Shown: piece by piece, positions 8,718 through 16,471 of the stretch
Position numbering within the stretch: position 1 is the first letter of the stretch
Layout of the letters: every line of letters begins with the position of its first letter
DNA from: RECG01 sp964444805
GTDB lineage: Bacteria > Bacillota_I > Bacilli_A > Acholeplasmatales > Acholeplasmataceae
Length of the DNA stretch: 64,000 bases
Direction of reading: 5' to 3'
Assembly: GCA_964444805.1 (NCBI GenBank)
Contig: CAYUIK010000056.1
Location: 1-64,000, forward strand
The notes under the pieces: model-generated
Databases searched by the model: none
What the model was told of the DNA's origin: nothing
Seen by the model: the letters and a program-made list of their open reading frames with translations, nothing else
Made by a program: the position numbers and the translations under genes

Positions 8718-9244
8718 ATCAATCGCTCCTTTTGCAAGAGTCGCAAAACCGTATTTTCCCGAATCAAAACGGTCCTCAAACCCTTTTTTTGATGTTTTTC
8801 ATCGTCTTTCACGCGCTCGTTATGAGCGATGGCTTCGTCGATTCGAACCCAACGTGGTTCGACGCCATGCATCCGTTCGTGATCCTTGAGCGTCTGTCTT
8901 TCGCCGAACTCGACATCACACAAGAAATAGTTGGATGTCTGCCGAAAAATTCGCGTATCCCCGCGGATGCCGTATCGGATCTCCGTCGTTTTAGCGAATG
9001 GCTTGATGTTTTTCACGTCCACGACTCCGAGTTCTTCTCGCAGTTCGCGTACTAAGGTCTCTTCGGGTGTCTCATCGTTTTTCTGCCCACCGCCAGCGAA
9101 CGTATAGTCGTCAAAATGAGCGGAATAGACCATGAGTACTTCACGCATCTCGTTTAAAATGATCGCTCGACTCGTCGTTCGACGCATCATTTCTTGTTCA
9201 TTTTCCAGACCCTCTTCGACGATGATCGGTTCGATCGCTCTCAT
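8714..9244 (-). CDS. NUDIX hydrolase
   Basis: Member of the NUDIX pyrophosphohydrolases, which cleave nucleoside diphosphates linked to another group. The NUDIX box is intact (GGQKNDETPEETLV followed by RELREELGV, about residues 50-72), so catalytic activity is expected. The 176-residue protein has no extra domain that would reveal the substrate. It overlaps xerC and dut by 4 bases each. Next to dut a nucleotide pool-cleaning role is plausible, but this is inference. Confidence 0.88.
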   Translation of the reverse strand: MRAIEPIIVEEGLENEQEMMRRTTSRAIILNEMREVLMVYSAHFDDYTFAGGGQKNDETPEETLVRELREELGVVDVKNIKPFAKTTEIRYGIRGDTRIFRQTSNYFLCDVEFGERQTLKDHERMHGVEPRWVRIDEAIAHNERVKDDEKHQKKGLRTVLIRENTVLRLLQKERLI

Positions 9245-10149
9245 TTTTTGACCGACCTCGGATGCGCAACCTGATATTTCTCTTTGATCCGCTCATTCGA
9301 GACATGGGTATAGATCTGCGTCGACTTCAAATGCTCGTGTCCGAGCAGTTCCTGTACGACGCGCAAATCAGCACCGTGGTCGAGCATCGTCGTTGCAAAA
9401 GCATGTCTGAGCATGTGAGGATGGATGCGATATGTTTCTCCGGCCTTGCGGATAAGTTTTTTTAAGACGTATTGCAGGCCTCGAACCGAAAGGGCCGTTC
9501 CCTTGTAACTGATAAAAATCCGATTTTCCGCGAGTGTTTTACCTTTAGATAAAAGGATTGGACGAATATAGGTCAGATAGTGTTTGAAATCATCGATGAG
9601 ATCGTCGTGCAGCGGCACATATCGATCCTTTGATCCTTTACCGTGAATGAGGATCTGTTTTTGACCGAGTTGAACGTCCTTGATCGTCATCGTCGTAATC
9701 TCGCTCGCCCGCAGGCCACAACTGAAAAGAAGGTCGAGCAGAAGGTAGTCCCGAAACCCAAGAGAGTCGAAACGATCGATGTGCCCGAAGAGCGCTTCGA
9801 TCTCATCGTCGGCAATCGTTTTGGGAAGTTTCTTCTCGATTCGCGGCGACGAAATCGTTAGAAAGACATTCGTCGAAATCATATCGCGCTTTTGCAAAAA
9901 CGCATAGAACGAACGAAGTGCCGAAACTTTCCGAGCGATGCTCTTCTTGCTGTAATTTTGATCGGTGAGATGGGAGATGTAATACCGTCCGAGTCGTTCT
10001 CGCGTAACCGAAAGCAACCCCTCTTCGAGTTCTTCCTTAAGAATAAATGTTTCGAAGTCGGAAATATCTTTGAGATAACTTTTAACGGTATGTTTCGAGT
10101 AGTGCTTTTCCGATTCGAGATAATCCTCGAACGCTTGCAGCGGATTCAT
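9241..10149 (-). CDS. xerC: Tyrosine recombinase XerC/XerD
   Basis: Site-specific recombinase that resolves chromosome dimers at dif. The N-terminal SAM-like DNA-binding domain (residues 1-90) precedes the catalytic domain with Arg in CGLRASEI, HPHMLRHAFATT (His and Arg), LLGHEHLKSTQIYTHV (His and the nucleophile Tyr). Length 302 is typical. It directly follows trmFO, as codV/xerC does in B. subtilis, which is why I prefer XerC to XerD; sequence alone does not separate them. No sign of an integrase of a mobile element. Confidence 0.9.
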   Translation of the reverse strand: MNPLQAFEDYLESEKHYSKHTVKSYLKDISDFETFILKEELEEGLLSVTRERLGRYYISHLTDQNYSKKSIARKVSALRSFYAFLQKRDMISTNVFLTISSPRIEKKLPKTIADDEIEALFGHIDRFDSLGFRDYLLLDLLFSCGLRASEITTMTIKDVQLGQKQILIHGKGSKDRYVPLHDDLIDDFKHYLTYIRPILLSKGKTLAENRIFISYKGTALSVRGLQYVLKKLIRKAGETYRIHPHMLRHAFATTMLDHGADLRVVQELLGHEHLKSTQIYTHVSNERIKEKYQVAHPRSVKK

Positions 10150-11436
10150 CTAGAGACCCTCCAAATAACTCGAAAGCGCGCGGATCGACCGCTTTCGATA
10201 GAGTGCTTTCCGATCTTTTTTTCGGTGTTTTTCTTCGAGTTCCGCAAGGAGGCCGAGATTGGCATTCATCGGTTTAAAAGACGCATTCTCTGTCGCGATA
10301 TAGTGGGCCATCGCGCCGATCACCGTTTCTTTCGGCAAAGGTTTTACCGGTTCTCCCTTGAGCCAAAGAGCCATCTGGATTGCCGCATTCAGACCGGAAG
10401 CTGCGCTTTCGACGTAGCCTTCGACACCACTGATCTGTCCGGCAAAAAAGAGGTTCGGATACGCCTTTGTCTGATAGCTCGGATTGAGTACTTTCGGGCT
10501 CTCGATATAGGTGTTCTTATGCATGACGCCATAGCGCAGGATCTCGGCCCGTTCGAGACCGGGAATCATACGTATGACCCGTTTTTGTTCAGGCCATGTC
10601 AAGTGCGTCTGAAAACCGACGATATTATACATCGACTTTTTGGCATCATCCTGACGAAGTTGAATGACGGCATGAGGACGATTCGCCCGATCGAGGGCTA
10701 ACCCGACGGGTTTAAGTGGTCCGTAGAGCATCGTCTGAGGTCCACGCTTGGCCATGACTTCGATCGGCATGCATCCTTCGAAAACGTTGTTTTCAAAGTC
10801 CTTCACAGGATGTGTGGCGGCACTTATGAGCGCTTGATAGAACGTAGAATACACCTTTTCATCCATCGGACAGTTGATGTATGCCGCTTCACCCTTGTCA
10901 TAGCGACTCTTGAAATAGCACGTATTCATGTCGATCGAGTCAAAAGCGATAATCGGCGCGATCGCATCGAAAAAGTGGAGGTGTTCTTGTTCGAGCAACG
11001 ACGTGATCGCTCGTGTCAGGCGGTCGCTCGCAAGCGGACCGGCTGCGATAATCGTCGGTTCATTCACGTCGATCGTAGCGACTTCTTCCCGGATCACGTC
11101 GATGTAGGGGTTGTCGTAAATGCGCGCTTCGATCTCCTTGGAAAAAAGCGTCCGATCGACGGCAAGGGACGACCCGGCCGGAACCGATGTCCGACTGGCA
11201 GCTGCTAAAACGAGGGAACCGATCGTCTCCATTTCTCGTTTCAACAGGCCAACGGCATTATGTTCATCGAGCGAACGAAAAGAATTCGAACAGACGAGTT
11301 CGGCCATGTTGCCGGTCTGATGAGCTGGGGTCATCCTGTTCGGACGCATCTCATAGAGTTTTACATGAATATGTTTTTTGGATAAGTAGTTCGCCGCTTC
11401 AACACCGGCCAAACCCGCTCCAATGATTTTAACCAT
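10150..11436 (-). CDS. trmFO: Methylenetetrahydrofolate-tRNA-(uracil-5-)-methyltransferase
   Basis: Flavoprotein that makes 5-methyluridine at tRNA position 54 using 5,10-methylene-THF. The N-terminal FAD-binding motif GAGLAGVEAAN starts near residue 6; CSNSFRSLDEHNAVGLLK (about 50) and the C-terminal FFAGQISGVEGYVESA (about 330) are family hallmarks. In-frame ATGs exist at 11454 and 11448, but a TATAAT at 11453-11458 places the transcript start close to or inside them, so 11436 is chosen. It uses folate, and the folate transporter gene lies directly upstream. Confidence 0.94.
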   Translation of the reverse strand: MVKIIGAGLAGVEAANYLSKKHIHVKLYEMRPNRMTPAHQTGNMAELVCSNSFRSLDEHNAVGLLKREMETIGSLVLAAASRTSVPAGSSLAVDRTLFSKEIEARIYDNPYIDVIREEVATIDVNEPTIIAAGPLASDRLTRAITSLLEQEHLHFFDAIAPIIAFDSIDMNTCYFKSRYDKGEAAYINCPMDEKVYSTFYQALISAATHPVKDFENNVFEGCMPIEVMAKRGPQTMLYGPLKPVGLALDRANRPHAVIQLRQDDAKKSMYNIVGFQTHLTWPEQKRVIRMIPGLERAEILRYGVMHKNTYIESPKVLNPSYQTKAYPNLFFAGQISGVEGYVESAASGLNAAIQMALWLKGEPVKPLPKETVIGAMAHYIATENASFKPMNANLGLLAELEEKHRKKDRKALYRKRSIRALSSYLEGL

Positions 11437-11477
11437 AACGATCACCATGTCCATTATACATGAGATGAGCTCACAAT

Positions 11478-11499
11478 AAAAAACAAACGCCGAAGCGTC
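11478..11499 (-). terminator. Terminator after folT
   Basis: Minus strand: GACGC TTCG GCGTT followed by TGTTTTTT, 6 bases after the folT stop. It separates folT from trmFO, which has its own -10 element. Confidence 0.72.
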
Positions 11500-11504
11500 C
11501 GCTT

Positions 11505-12023
11505 TTACGTCTGATAGACGCGTTTTTCATAGAAAGGCGTTAGCTTAACATAGGCATCCTTCACGAAATAGAAGATGATGACGGAATTGAAAAAAATGAG
11601 TGCAAGCCGAAGCGCGAGCATGCTGAGCGCGGCAATGTTGCCAAAATAATAGAGTATGGCGATCGTATTGAGCGTGGTAGCCGCAAGATAGGCAAGAAAG
11701 ACGGCGAGTGCCAGCACGTGTGGCTTAAACGTCCTGCGGATCAGTAACCCCGGGATGACACCCCAGGCGACCGCCGAGAGTGCAAAAAGCGGCAAGTATC
11801 CCTGACCGGCGAAACTCACACCGACCAAGTCCGAGACGAGCGCCATGACTAGACCGTAACCGGGTCCTAGAATCATGCTTCCGAGAATGAGGGGAATCGC
11901 GTAAAAAGGCAACCCGAAACTCGTACTCTGGACGAGCGACTTGAAAAGAATGTCGATCACGATCGATATCGACGAAAGCGATGCTGCGAGGGTAAGACGT
12001 TGAATATGCTTCGTATGGTTCAT
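11505..12023 (-). CDS. folT: Folate-specific ECF transporter S component
   Basis: Membrane substrate-binding subunit that captures folates and works with the shared EcfA/EcfA'/EcfT module (not in this window). The 172 residues contain about five or six hydrophobic helices with the pattern of FolT S components (PLILGSMILGPGYGL near residue 45). Substrate is assigned from the family and from the THF riboswitch in the leader. ATG at 12023 is chosen because AGGAGGT lies 9 bases upstream; a TTG at 12026 is also in frame. The hairpin that overlaps this ribosome-binding site links the gene directly to the riboswitch. Confidence 0.88.
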   Translation of the reverse strand: MNHTKHIQRLTLAASLSSISIVIDILFKSLVQSTSFGLPFYAIPLILGSMILGPGYGLVMALVSDLVGVSFAGQGYLPLFALSAVAWGVIPGLLIRRTFKPHVLALAVFLAYLAATTLNTIAILYYFGNIAALSMLALRLALIFFNSVIIFYFVKDAYVKLTPFYEKRVYQT

Positions 12024-12024
12024 C

Positions 12025-12052
12025 AAAAAAAGACCTCCTATTGGCGAGGTCC
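12025..12052 (-). terminator. Expression platform of the THF riboswitch
   Basis: Minus strand: GGACCTC, 7-base loop, GAGGTC, then seven T, directly before the folT ATG. The 3' arm contains the AGGAGGT ribosome-binding site, so the hairpin could both terminate transcription and block translation when folate is plentiful. Confidence 0.75.
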
Positions 12053-12063
12053 ACTATAATCGC

Positions 12064-12161
12064 TTACAGCGGACGCGCTAGAAAACCGCCACGAAAAACC
12101 GTGTTCGTTCTATCCGATATCCCTAGGATAGACACTTAACGCTTTCTAGCTAACTCTGCAA
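12064..12161 (-). promoter_or_regulatory. THF (tetrahydrofolate) riboswitch
   Basis: Minus strand. A closing stem TTGCAG (12156-12161) / CTGTAA (12064-12069), the conserved run GCGTTAAGTGTC, a hairpin CTATCC...GGATAG, and a final TCCGC next to the closing stem match the folT-type THF riboswitch by recall. A -10 TATAAT (12167-12172) lies just before the aptamer, so the RNA would begin at or near it. The gene downstream is a folate transporter. Confidence 0.88.
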
Positions 12162-12215
12162 CACCCATTATACACGAGTTCAAGCGAAAAAGATAGTCAT
12201 CCGATCCCTAGACTT

Positions 12216-12866
12216 TTAGTCGAGTTCCCAGTCGATCGGATCGAGACCATGATCGATGAGAAACCGATTCGTCCGTGAAAACGGCTTCGATTTGAAAAAA
12301 CCGCGATGAGCCGATAAAGGTGAGGGGTGAGGGGCAACAAGAACGAGATGCTGCGGATTTTGAACGCATGCCAGATACTCTTTGGCGTTACGCCCCCACA
12401 GGATGAATACGACCGGGTCATTCTTTTGCGCGACCTCTTTAATGAGTGTGGCCGTCACATGCTCCCATCCCTTGTTTCGATGCGAGAGCGGTCGATGCAA
12501 TTCGACCGTAAGCACGGTATTAAGAAGCAAAACGCCCTGTTTTGCCCACTTCGTCAAGTTACCCGTACTCGGATAGGGTACACCCAGGTCATCGACGAGC
12601 TCCTTGAAGACATTTTTAAGACTCGGTGGATAAGCACCCTGTTCGACGCTGAAACTAAGTCCGTGGGCTTGACCATGATTATGGTAGGGATCCTGTCCGA
12701 GAATGACCACCTTGACGGAGTCGAGGGGCGTAAGATGTAGGGCGGAAAGTCGTTTCTCACGTGGCGGTAAAACGACCTTGTTTCGGTCTTCCGCACGTAA
12801 AAAAGCGACGAGTTTTTGGAAATACGGTTTCGTTTTTTCTCGTTCGAGCACATCATCCCAAGTCAT
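12216..12866 (-). CDS. ung: Uracil-DNA glycosylase
   Basis: Removes uracil from DNA to start base-excision repair. Family 1 motifs are complete: VILGQDPYHNHGQAHGLSFS (water-activating Asp and Tyr, about residue 60-80), LLLNTVLTV, and the DNA-intercalating HPSPLSAHRGFF loop (about 185). ATG at 12866 is favoured over 12872 because GAGGTG is better spaced from it. Single gene between a gap terminator and the folT promoter region; 216 residues is normal. Confidence 0.95.
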   Translation of the reverse strand: MTWDDVLEREKTKPYFQKLVAFLRAEDRNKVVLPPREKRLSALHLTPLDSVKVVILGQDPYHNHGQAHGLSFSVEQGAYPPSLKNVFKELVDDLGVPYPSTGNLTKWAKQGVLLLNTVLTVELHRPLSHRNKGWEHVTATLIKEVAQKNDPVVFILWGRNAKEYLACVQNPQHLVLVAPHPSPLSAHRGFFKSKPFSRTNRFLIDHGLDPIDWELD

Positions 12867-12908
12867 CCACATACACCTCGTCTACGATTATAACACGAAA
12901 AAAGAGAT

Positions 12909-12942
12909 AAAAAAAAGCTCGAAAGCGCAAGCGTTTCGAGCT
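12909..12942 (-). terminator. Terminator after gap
   Basis: Minus strand: AGCTCGAAACGC TTGC GC.TTTCGAGCT followed by eight T. A strong stem of about 10 pairs just after the gap stop. Confidence 0.88.
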
Positions 12943-12950
12943 CCTATTCC

Positions 12951-13964
12951 TTATTTGATGAGACTTGCGAGTTTGCTGACGGTACGAACGAGTTGTGCCG
13001 TATAGCTCATTTCATTGTCATACCATGACATGACCTTGACGAGTTGCTTGCCGTCGGCGTTAACGACTTGAGTCAAATCCGCATCGAAGAGCGAACCATA
13101 TTCCGAACCGATCACATCGCTCGATACGATTGGATCCGTGACATAGGCGAGCGTTTCGTTCGCGGCATTTTCAAAAGCTTTGTTGACCGTTTCTACCGTA
13201 ACTTCTTTTTCGAGTTCAACCGTGAGGTCGACGATCGATCCAGTCGTTACAGGTACGCGTAGAGCCTTGCCGTCGAGCTTGCCGTTCAGTTTCGGTAAAA
13301 CGAGTCCGATCGCTTTGGCGGCTCCGGTGGAAGTCGGAATGACGTTCGCGGCTGCGGCGCGTCCACGACGGGATTTGATACCTTTTTTATGAGGTTGGTC
13401 CATCGTGACCTGATCCGCCGTATAGGCATGGACCGTCGTCATTAAACCGCGGACGACTCCGAAATTGTCATCGAGCACTTTGACAACAGGAGCGAGACAG
13501 TTGGTCGTACACGAAGCACAACTCAATATATCTTCACTACCGTCTAGGATATCGTCGTTGACATTGTAGACGACCGTCTTGACATCGGATCCCGCAGGTG
13601 CGCTGATCACGACTTTTTTAGCGCCGGCTTCCAGATGCCAACCCGCTTTTTCCTGATTCGTAAAGAACCCAGTACACTCGAGAACGACATCGATTTTCAA
13701 GTCCTTCCACGGCAACATCTTAGGATCCTTCTGGTTGAAAATCGGAATGCGCTTTTCATCGACGATGAGTTCGGATCCTTCGTAAGAAATCGCATCGGAC
13801 TTGAAACGACCTTGTGCGGTGTCGTATTTCAGTAAATAAGCCAGCGTTTCGGCATCGGTGAGATCATTGATCCCGACGACTTCAAACTCAGGTTTGTTTT
13901 CCATCAAACGAAATGCCAGGCGGCCAATGCGCCCAAAACCATTGATTGCTACTCTAATAGCCAT
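12951..13964 (-). CDS. gap: Glyceraldehyde-3-phosphate dehydrogenase
   Basis: Glycolytic enzyme making 1,3-bisphosphoglycerate with NAD+. The N-terminal NGFGRIGRLAFR (about residue 8), the catalytic ASCTTNCLAPV (Cys about residue 152) and SWYDNEMSYTAQLV at the C-terminus are intact. Length 337 is standard. Monocistronic: strong AGGAGG ribosome-binding site, its own promoter, terminator behind. pgk and tpiA lie elsewhere in the window rather than with gap. A cre-like site upstream suggests carbon control. Confidence 0.97.
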   Translation of the reverse strand: MAIRVAINGFGRIGRLAFRLMENKPEFEVVGINDLTDAETLAYLLKYDTAQGRFKSDAISYEGSELIVDEKRIPIFNQKDPKMLPWKDLKIDVVLECTGFFTNQEKAGWHLEAGAKKVVISAPAGSDVKTVVYNVNDDILDGSEDILSCASCTTNCLAPVVKVLDDNFGVVRGLMTTVHAYTADQVTMDQPHKKGIKSRRGRAAAANVIPTSTGAAKAIGLVLPKLNGKLDGKALRVPVTTGSIVDLTVELEKEVTVETVNKAFENAANETLAYVTDPIVSSDVIGSEYGSLFDADLTQVVNADGKQLVKVMSWYDNEMSYTAQLVRTVSKLASLIK

Positions 13965-14000
13965 ATTTATGTATCCTCCTTGGATTGTTACATCATCTAT

Positions 14001-14028
14001 ATTTTAACATTTATCGCATAAAAAGCAA
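14001..14028 (-). promoter_or_regulatory. Promoter of gap
   Basis: Minus strand: -35 TTGCTT (14023-14028), 16-base spacer, -10 TAAAAT (14001-14006). The cre-like box lies 25 bases upstream of the -35. Confidence 0.6.
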
Positions 14029-14052
14029 TTATGATGGTCTAAAAACGCGAAA

Positions 14053-14066
14053 TGTAAACGTTTTTA
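14053..14066. promoter_or_regulatory. cre-like operator between gap and the CYTH gene
   Basis: TGTAAACGTTTTTA matches the catabolite-responsive consensus TGWAANCGNTNWCA at 13 of 14 positions. It sits upstream of the gap -35 and close to the expected -35 region of the divergent CYTH gene. A CcpA-like regulator is encoded at 22519-23514. Confidence 0.55.
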
Positions 14067-14087
14067 CTTCATTTATTGCGGGTTATT

Positions 14088-14096
14088 TGTTATAAT
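14088..14096 (+). promoter_or_regulatory. Extended -10 promoter of the CYTH gene
   Basis: TGTTATAAT, a full extended -10 (TG-N-TATAAT) with no good -35; 45 bases before the start codon. Extended -10 elements recur in this window (pepF, ccpA, rplS, pgk, msmX, bcp). Confidence 0.6.
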
Positions 14097-14140
14097 GAAA
14101 ATTGCATGATGGTCACATAAAACGGTAAAGAGGTGCGCGT

Positions 14141-14692
14141 ATGAACAGGAATATCGAAATTGAATTCAAGACGGTCATTCCCGAACAAAAGTACTACGAA
14201 CTCTTACGGAAATTCGACCTTGAAAACAACATTTTCAAGCAAGTCAACCACTACTTCGACACCGATGATTATGCCCTGAACGGACAGAACATCGTGCTTC
14301 GAATCCGACAAAAAGGCGAACGACTCTACAAGGTTACCTTGAAAAGCCAAAGCGAGAAGGGTGCTTTTGAAAATCACGTGGTTCTAAATCCCGAACAAGC
14401 GAAGGATATGATCGAAAACGGCTTTCAAACGCGGGACTTCTTCTGCTCGATCGATTGTTTCGTAACGTTCAAAGTCAGTCTCGACAACTATCGTGTCAGC
14501 ACACCCTACAAAAACGGAACACTCTTTTTAGATCGGTGCGACTACTGTAACGTCATCGACTACGAGGTCGAATATGAAGTCGACCACTATGACGAAGGTC
14601 TCATAATCTTCAAACAATTTCTAGCGGAACACGGAATCGACTACATTCCGACCAAGCGAAAGAGTGAACGCGCTTTTACGTGTAAAAGATAA
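14141..14692 (+). CDS. CYTH domain protein (YjbK-like)
   Basis: Member of the CYTH/triphosphate tunnel metalloenzyme family, which hydrolyses or binds triphosphates such as inorganic triphosphate. The diagnostic EIEFK motif is at residues 6-10, followed by alternating charged strand patterns (VLRIRQKGERLYKVTLKS, about 55-75; DYEVEYEVD, about 145) expected of the tunnel. At 183 residues it is a single-domain protein like B. subtilis YjbK. Divergent from gap. The exact substrate is unknown. Confidence 0.85.
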   Translation: MNRNIEIEFKTVIPEQKYYELLRKFDLENNIFKQVNHYFDTDDYALNGQNIVLRIRQKGERLYKVTLKSQSEKGAFENHVVLNPEQAKDMIENGFQTRDFFCSIDCFVTFKVSLDNYRVSTPYKNGTLFLDRCDYCNVIDYEVEYEVDHYDEGLIIFKQFLAEHGIDYIPTKRKSERAFTCKR

Positions 14693-14718
14693 TTTACATG
14701 GCATTTTTAAATGAAATA

Positions 14719-14747
14719 TTGACATATTTCCTTTACGAGATTATAAT
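14719..14747 (+). promoter_or_regulatory. Consensus promoter for the small membrane pair
   Basis: TTGACA (14719-14724), 17-base spacer, TATAAT (14742-14747): a perfect housekeeping promoter, so the two tiny membrane genes after it are probably well expressed. Confidence 0.78.
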
Positions 14748-14774
14748 ATGTGCATATATGTGCAGGAGGTTCCT

Positions 14775-14864
14775 ATGAAAGAACGCAGTTTGTTAGTCTT
14801 TATAACCGCCGTAACCGTGAGCCTGCTCTTCATCGCTTCACTGGTTGTACGTAGCTTTATCTAG
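14775..14864 (+). CDS. 29-residue single-helix membrane peptide
   Basis: Small open frame with an excellent AGGAGG site 7 bases before ATG and a perfect promoter upstream. The peptide starts MKERSLLVFI and is one hydrophobic helix with basic residues at both ends (Lys2, Arg4; Arg26). I do not recognise a family. It ends 6 bases before the next membrane gene, which lacks a good ribosome-binding site and may be translated by coupling to this frame. Confidence 0.62.
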   Translation: MKERSLLVFITAVTVSLLFIASLVVRSFI

Positions 14865-14870
14865 CGAGAC

Positions 14871-15185
14871 GTGACGATCGATTTATCGCTTCCCAGTTAT
14901 GGTGTCATGGTCATTCCGGCCTACGCCAAGCTTTTCATTCTCGTAGCTCTCTATTGGATCGCCTGGTATTTCGAAGAACGCGGATTTCTCTTGGCCGCTA
15001 CGATTCTCATGACAGCGCTTTTCATGACCCATTTCGACTACAGTGGTCTCATCGGTGGCAGCATCTTCATCCCGAGCGCCTATGCTCCTATGGTCAAAAC
15101 GAGTTACGTTTTCAGTTTCTTGCTCATGGCAATATCGATCGTTCTCGGGTTCTATGCCTATTATGTGCACGGACGAAAAGCCTGA
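14871..15185 (+). CDS. Small polytopic membrane protein, unknown
   Basis: 104 residues, starting at GTG, with about three hydrophobic segments (residues 17-35, 42-55, 80-97). No recognised motif. The ribosome-binding site is weak and the start is 6 bases after the stop of the 29-residue peptide gene, suggesting translational coupling. A terminator follows at once. Function unknown; partnership with the small peptide is inference. Confidence 0.7.
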   Translation: MTIDLSLPSYGVMVIPAYAKLFILVALYWIAWYFEERGFLLAATILMTALFMTHFDYSGLIGGSIFIPSAYAPMVKTSYVFSFLLMAISIVLGFYAYYVHGRKA

Positions 15186-15211
15186 TTATTTTGCTTTATT
15201 GTTGACAAAAC

Positions 15212-15232
15212 AAGGTCATTCGGCCTTTTTTT
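15212..15232 (+). terminator. Terminator after the small membrane pair
   Basis: AAGGTC ATTC GGCCTT followed by five further T; closes the 14775-15185 unit. Confidence 0.68.
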
Positions 15233-15252
15233 GTTGCCGTTCGGGAAATCCA

Positions 15253-15281
15253 TTGATTTATCGGCCAATGAAACGTATAAT
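15253..15281 (+). promoter_or_regulatory. Promoter of the HAAS-domain gene
   Basis: TTGATT (15253-15258), 17-base spacer, TATAAT (15276-15281), 67 bases before the start codon. Confidence 0.65.
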
Positions 15282-15347
15282 GTTGTTATGTGCCCTGCCG
15301 CACAAACGTCTTCCAATAGGACCGGCAAAAAGAAGGGATGATACGTC

Positions 15348-16319
15348 ATGGACGTCATGATCGAACGATACATCAACGAAGTTAAAAAACGCGTCAATGC
15401 GGATCAAAGAGACGATGTCGAGCGCGACTTGCTCAAAGCCATTGAGGGACGCGAAGGCCAAGAACTGATCGATACGCTGAGCATTCTCGGTCATCCGCGT
15501 GACGTCGCGGCGACTTATTCCAAGCGTCAGCCTTACGTCATTTCTCCCGCTTATTATCCGGTTTATCGCCATGCACGAAAGATCGTAATCTATGCGGTCG
15601 CGATGATCGTTACCATTTACGCGACCATTGATGCCATTACCGGCATGACAGCGACGACACTCATTGAAGCACTGACTGACGTTTTCGGCAGTGTCCTCGC
15701 CGCGGTTTTTATCGGAGTGATCTTTGCCTATGGCCTCGTCACGCTCGCTTTTTCCTGGTTCGAGTCCAAAAAGATTCGTATGCACCGCGCTTTCAATCCG
15801 CGAAAAATGACGGAACTCACCTGCTTTCAAGATGCTTGCATCGACCCGAAAAAGACGTTGATCGACATGGCGTTTTGGGGAAGCATCTACGTCTTTCTTG
15901 TTCTTGCCTTTACGCTCTATCGCGGTTCGATCGGCTGGTATGACCAGGGGGAAATGGTCGCTTCCTTTTATGTCGACGAAGCGATCACCCTGTTCCTTCC
16001 GCTCGTAACCTTCGGCTTGTTTCTTTCGTTTTCAATCGATTTCGTTCTTTTATTCAAACGCGCACTCGCGACATGGAGCGCTGTCCTCATGACGATCAAG
16101 TACGGTTACGCCTTGATTTTGTTCACACTTCTTTTGAAACTGCCGAACGCGATCAACCCCCGTTTCATCGCCTACTACGCACAACAACAGAAAGACGTGT
16201 CCTATGACGATCTCTTCATTCGAATATCGCATACGACGACGATCGTGCTCGTTGCCATCATCCTTGTCATCGGCGTTCGTCTAGCGCTTCTTTGGTTGAA
16301 ACTTCGTCGCCTTCAATAG
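15348..16319 (+). CDS. HAAS-like domain membrane protein
   Basis: 323 residues. The first 60 or so (IERYINEVKKRV..., LGHPRDVAATY) resemble the HAAS/DUF1700 helical domain found in membrane proteins coupled to PadR regulators. About six hydrophobic segments follow (about residues 77-95, 103-130, 180-200, 222-245, 255-275, 300-318). No PadR gene is adjacent, which is unusual for this family. Own promoter and terminator. The molecular role is unknown; the domain call rests on pattern only. Confidence 0.68.
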   Translation: MDVMIERYINEVKKRVNADQRDDVERDLLKAIEGREGQELIDTLSILGHPRDVAATYSKRQPYVISPAYYPVYRHARKIVIYAVAMIVTIYATIDAITGMTATTLIEALTDVFGSVLAAVFIGVIFAYGLVTLAFSWFESKKIRMHRAFNPRKMTELTCFQDACIDPKKTLIDMAFWGSIYVFLVLAFTLYRGSIGWYDQGEMVASFYVDEAITLFLPLVTFGLFLSFSIDFVLLFKRALATWSAVLMTIKYGYALILFTLLLKLPNAINPRFIAYYAQQQKDVSYDDLFIRISHTTTIVLVAIILVIGVRLALLWLKLRRLQ

Positions 16320-16322
16320 CTC

Positions 16323-16357
16323 AAAGGGACGCTCATATACGAGCATCCCTTTTTTTA
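16323..16357 (+). terminator. Terminator after the HAAS-domain gene
   Basis: AAAGGGA.GCTC ATATAC GAGC.TCCCTTT followed by T run, starting 4 bases after the stop. Confidence 0.88.
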
Positions 16358-16372
16358 TGCTTGATACTTATG

Positions 16373-16421
16373 AAAAAAGCACCCCGTCTCCCAATCGATC
16401 GCATGAGAAGACGAAGTGCTT
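16373..16421 (-). terminator. Terminator after spx
   Basis: Minus strand: AAGCAC..CGTCT ... AGACG.GGTGCTT then TTTT. Long stem with a large loop, 51 bases past the spx stop. Confidence 0.65.
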
Positions 16422-16471
16422 ATTTATGATTTTGAAACGATCCGTTTCAAACTATGTCTGTTTTCTTATGA

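Noticed and set aside
9241..10149. Integrase of a mobile element
   Set aside because: The tyrosine recombinase sits in the conserved trmFO-xerC context and no attachment repeats, tRNA target or phage genes are near.
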